DNA from: Corallococcus sp. NCRR
GTDB lineage: Bacteria; Myxococcota; Myxococcia; Myxococcales; Myxococcaceae
NCBI RefSeq assembly: GCF_026965535.1
Contig: NZ_CP114039.1
Span: forward strand, 1,984,001-2,048,000
Reading direction: 5' to 3'
Length of the DNA: 64,000 nt
The position numbers and the translations under genes are program-made. Shown here in pieces: positions 61,667 to 64,000 of this stretch (the first letter of the stretch is position 1; each line of letters opens with the position of its first letter). Under the pieces are notes generated by a model. The model was given only the letters and a program-made list of their open reading frames with translations, searched no databases and had not been told where the DNA came from.

Positions 61667-61711
61667 GGGGAAAGCCTTGCATGGACGCCCCGTCCCGTCG
61701 ACGAGGGCGCC

Positions 61712-62128
61712 TCACCCCTTCGGCGGAGGCACCGCGAGCGGCTGGTACGTGCCGAAGCTCCAGACGTTCCCCTCGGGGTCCAGCGCGCTGAAGTCCCGCG
61801 AGCCGTAGTCCGTGTCGTGCAGCTCCATCGCGATGGCCGCGCCCGCCGCCTTCGCTCGCGCGTACAGCGCATCCGGGTCCGTCACCACCACGTAGATGCC
61901 CTGGTTCTTCAAGGGCACGTCCTTCGACGCGGCCATCTTCAGCCGGCCGCCCTCCGCGCCGCCGAACATCACCAACCCATGGCCCAGCGTCAGCTCCACG
62001 TGGGCGATGGCGCCGTCAGGCTTGCGGTAGACGACCCGCTCCTCACAGCCGAAGGCCTGCTTCAGGAAGCGCAGGGCGGACTCAGGGTCGGCGTAGTGGA
62101 CGAAGGGATACAGGCTGGGCAGGGACAT
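61712..62128 (-). CDS. VOC-family protein (PhnB/EhpR-like)
   Basis: 138 residues from the ATG at 62128 preceded by AAGGAAGACACC. LYPFVHYADPESALRFLKQAFGCEERVVYRKPDGAIAHVELTLGHGLVMFGG and DPDALYARAKAAGAAIAMELHDTDYGSRDFSALDPEGNVWSFGTYQP are typical of the glyoxalase-like VOC subgroup with the YGSRDFSxxDPEGNxWSFGTY ending. The AraC regulator lies immediately upstream on the same strand and could control it. Ligand unknown. Confidence 0.9.
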   Translation of the reverse strand: MSLPSLYPFVHYADPESALRFLKQAFGCEERVVYRKPDGAIAHVELTLGHGLVMFGGAEGGRLKMAASKDVPLKNQGIYVVVTDPDALYARAKAAGAAIAMELHDTDYGSRDFSALDPEGNVWSFGTYQPLAVPPPKG

Positions 62129-62193
62129 GGTGTGTCTTCCTTTCACCGCGCATCCTGCCCATCCGCCCGCGAACCTTCTTGGACGGATTTTAC

Positions 62194-63051
62194 CTACGCG
62201 CTGGATTCGAACCCGCCCGCGTCCGGAAGCGCCCGGCGCAGCAGGGCGGACGGCGGCCCGCCGGTGAACTGGCGGAAGTCCCGGTTCAGGTGCGCCTGGT
62301 CGAAATAGCCCAGCTCCAACGCGAGCTCCGCCCAGCGCACCGGGCCTCCGGATTTGATCCGCTCCACCGCCCGGTCGAAGCGCATCAGGCGCGCGAGCCT
62401 GCGCGGAGGCAGCCCCACCTGCTCATGGAACTGGTGGATGAGGTGCTTGTGGCTGTGACCCAGCTCGCTCGCCAGCGTGGCGATGTCCACCTGGCCTCCC
62501 GTCCGCTGGATGCGCTCCACCGCCCACTGCACGCCCGCGTCCACCGCCGGCCCCCGCTCCGCGCGCTTCAAGAGGAACGCGTCCGCGAGGGCGAAGCGCG
62601 CCGCCCAGTCCCGCGCCTCCGCCAGGGACTCCACCAGCCGCCGCGCCTCGCCGCCCCACAGGTCCTCCAGGCCCGTCACCCGGTGGGCCAGCTCATGCAT
62701 GGGCAGGCCGAAGAGGCGCCGGGCCCCCAGCGGCGTCAAGTTCACCTGGAGCCCGTGGGACTCGCCGTTGTGCTCGGTGGTGCTCCAGCGCTCATCCAGG
62801 CCCGCGACGAAGCCGGAGCGGTGCCGCGTCACCCCGCCCGCGTCGTCCAGGTGCTTCAGCAGCGGACCGAACTCCAGGATGAGCACCACCTGCACCCCGG
62901 GCAGCTCCTGCCGGCGCATGGGCTGGGGCATGGCCTCGCGAAAGCCGCAGTAGTCCCGGATGAGCGGCGCCAACGCCGGGGGCGGCGTGGCCAGCGCCAT
63001 CTCCCAGCCGCCCCGCTCGGACGCGTGGCGCACCACGCGGATGCGATGCAT
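62194..63051 (-). CDS. AraC-family transcriptional regulator
   Basis: 285 residues. The C-terminal double HTH (about 180-275) reads GQVDIATLASELGHSHKHLIHQFHEQVGLPPRRLARLMRFDRAVERI and WAELALELGYFDQAHLNRDFRQFTGGPPSALLR. The N-terminal DUF6597-like sensor segment includes PLIRDYCGFREAMPQPMRRQELPGVQVVLILEFGP. Members of this group often sit beside VOC or stress genes. Likely regulates the VOC gene 65 bp downstream; no operator found. Confidence 0.93.
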   Translation of the reverse strand: MHRIRVVRHASERGGWEMALATPPPALAPLIRDYCGFREAMPQPMRRQELPGVQVVLILEFGPLLKHLDDAGGVTRHRSGFVAGLDERWSTTEHNGESHGLQVNLTPLGARRLFGLPMHELAHRVTGLEDLWGGEARRLVESLAEARDWAARFALADAFLLKRAERGPAVDAGVQWAVERIQRTGGQVDIATLASELGHSHKHLIHQFHEQVGLPPRRLARLMRFDRAVERIKSGGPVRWAELALELGYFDQAHLNRDFRQFTGGPPSALLRRALPDAGGFESSA

Positions 63052-63060
63052 GCCGCGAGG

Positions 63061-64000
63061 TTACTTCGAAACCTTGCGCAGGAAGTCCAGCAGGGCCGCG
63101 TGCCACTTCTCCGGCGACTCGAAGTGGGGGATGTGACCCACGTTGGGGATCTCCACCAGCGTGGCGCCCGGGATGGCGGCGGCGGTCTTCTTCCCCAGCG
63201 CCGGGTACTGCCCCAGCTTCGGCAGCAGCGCGGGCGGCACGCTGCCCTTGCCCACCACCGTGCGGTCCTCCTGGCCAATCACCACCAGCGTGGGGACCTT
63301 CACCAATGGGAACTCGTGCACCACCGGCTGCTCGTAGATCATCGTCTGCGTGGCGGCGGAGACCCAGGCCAGGCGCGGGTACTCACCGCTCAGCGTCTGG
63401 CGGTAGAGGACCTGGACGTATTCGTCGTACTCGGGCTTCCACTTCACGTAGTAGCCGCGCTGGTACTTGCGCAGCCCCTCCTCCGTGGCCTTGAGGTTCT
63501 CCTGGTAGAGGTCCTCGGTGGACTTCCAGGGGACGGACTCGCGGTAGTCCTCCAGGCCGATGGGGTTCTCCAGCACCAGCTGCGTCGTCACCTCCGGGTA
63601 CATCAGCGCGAAGCGCGTCGCGAGCATGCCGCCCATGCTGTGACCCACCACCGCGGCCTGCTTCACGCCCACCTCCTCCAGCACCTGCCGCGTCAGCGAC
63701 GCGAGCGTGTGGAAGCTGTACGCGATGGCCGGCTTGGACGACTTGCCGAAGCCGATCTGATCCGGCACCACCACGCGGTAGCCCGCGGCGGTGAGGGCGC
63801 GAATCGTGTCCTTCCAGTACGCGCCGAAGAAGTTCTTGCCGTGCAGCAGCACCACCGTGCGCCCGTTGGCGTTGCCCGTGGGCTTCACGTCCATGTACGC
63901 CATGCGCAGGTCCTGGCCCTCCAGCTTCACGGGCAGGAACTGCACGGGGGCGGGGTAGGGGTAGCCCTCCATGCCCAGGCCCAGCGCCTCCGGAGCGCGT
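63061..64000 (-). CDS. Alpha/beta hydrolase, N-terminus beyond the window
   Basis: The frame stays open to the window end; upstream of the ATG at 63972 it reads RAPEALGLG, consistent with a protein that continues (probably a signal peptide). GRTVVLLHGKNFFGAYW gives the oxyanion region, VVGHSMGGMLATRFALMYPEVTTQLVLENPIG the nucleophile elbow serine, and VGHIPHFESPEKWHAALLDFL the catalytic histidine. The EGYPYPAPVQFLPVKLEGQDLRMAYMDV segment is usual in exported hydrolases of this type. Substrate unknown. Confidence 0.92.
   Translation of the reverse strand, partial: RAPEALGLGMEGYPYPAPVQFLPVKLEGQDLRMAYMDVKPTGNANGRTVVLLHGKNFFGAYWKDTIRALTAAGYRVVVPDQIGFGKSSKPAIAYSFHTLASLTRQVLEEVGVKQAAVVGHSMGGMLATRFALMYPEVTTQLVLENPIGLEDYRESVPWKSTEDLYQENLKATEEGLRKYQRGYYVKWKPEYDEYVQVLYRQTLSGEYPRLAWVSAATQTMIYEQPVVHEFPLVKVPTLVVIGQEDRTVVGKGSVPPALLPKLGQYPALGKKTAAAIPGATLVEIPNVGHIPHFESPEKWHAALLDFLRKVSK

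Overview
This window comes from a high-GC myxobacterium, most likely Myxococcaceae (Myxococcus, Corallococcus or Pyxidicoccus). The grounds are codon use saturated with G/C at third positions, a parA-parB-bactofilin cluster next to a dense array of GTTCCACGTGGAAC parS sites, SitA/SitI-type lipoprotein toxin and immunity pairs, many lipoproteins, and the conserved origin-side order rpmH-rnpA-yidD-yidC-jag-mnmE with mnmG-rsmG and parAB further out. It is the origin-proximal part of the chromosome, with dnaA at about 45.5-47.0 kb. Most housekeeping genes to the left of dnaA are on the minus strand.

Layout. 0-5.6 kb: the end of a WecG/TagA glycosyltransferase, a large exported terpene-cyclase-fold/Ig protein, and a lipoprotein toxin (Tox-REase-5) with its Imm52 immunity gene. 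5.6-12.5 kb: small regulatory and metabolic genes, including an egtB-egtD ergothioneine pair. 12.5-15.4 kb: a minus-strand operon parA, parB, bactofilin (bacM-like) and a lipoprotein. 15.4-19.08 kb: a gene-free centromere with 16 perfect parS palindromes plus variants, part of it built from tandem units of about 103 bp. 19.1-22.7 kb: VOC, SDR, XRE-regulator and FAD-monooxygenase genes. 22.7-25.3 kb: rsmG and mnmG, with two perfect DnaA boxes in the short gap between them. 25.8-36.7 kb: lipoprotein, GST, macro-domain, fused M16 protease, aldo/keto reductase, SppA, cysteine dioxygenase, MshEN and Uma2 genes. 36.8-43.4 kb: mnmE, a collagen-like beta-helix lipoprotein, a small conserved protein, jag, yidC, yidD, rnpA and rpmH (rpmH is only 50 codons). 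43.6-47.4 kb: a TDGT-repeat lipoprotein, dnaA and a CBS-domain protein. 47.6-53.4 kb: two related lipoproteins, a zinc-finger membrane protein, a catalytic and non-catalytic M16 pair, and a strong terminator. 53.5-56.3 kb: a threonine-rich leader peptide and an intrinsic terminator (attenuator) ahead of a fused aspartokinase-homoserine dehydrogenase. 56.3-59.9 kb: two SitA6-SitI6-type toxin/immunity pairs, recently duplicated and separated by a pRiA4b ORF-3-type gene. 59.9-64 kb: a PhoD-like phosphatase, a VOC protein, an AraC regulator and an alpha/beta hydrolase cut by the window end.

How the parts work together. ParA, ParB and the parS array form the chromosome segregation machine; the bactofilin gene in the same operon fits the known scaffold role of bactofilins in myxobacteria. 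The rpmH-mnmE block supplies translation, RNase P and membrane-insertion functions. The toxin/immunity loci are kin-discrimination cargo lodged among housekeeping genes, one of them directly behind thrA. The least expected structures are the periodic parS array with a second inverted repeat in each unit, the thr attenuator, and a perfect hairpin whose loop holds the start codon of both SitA6-type genes.
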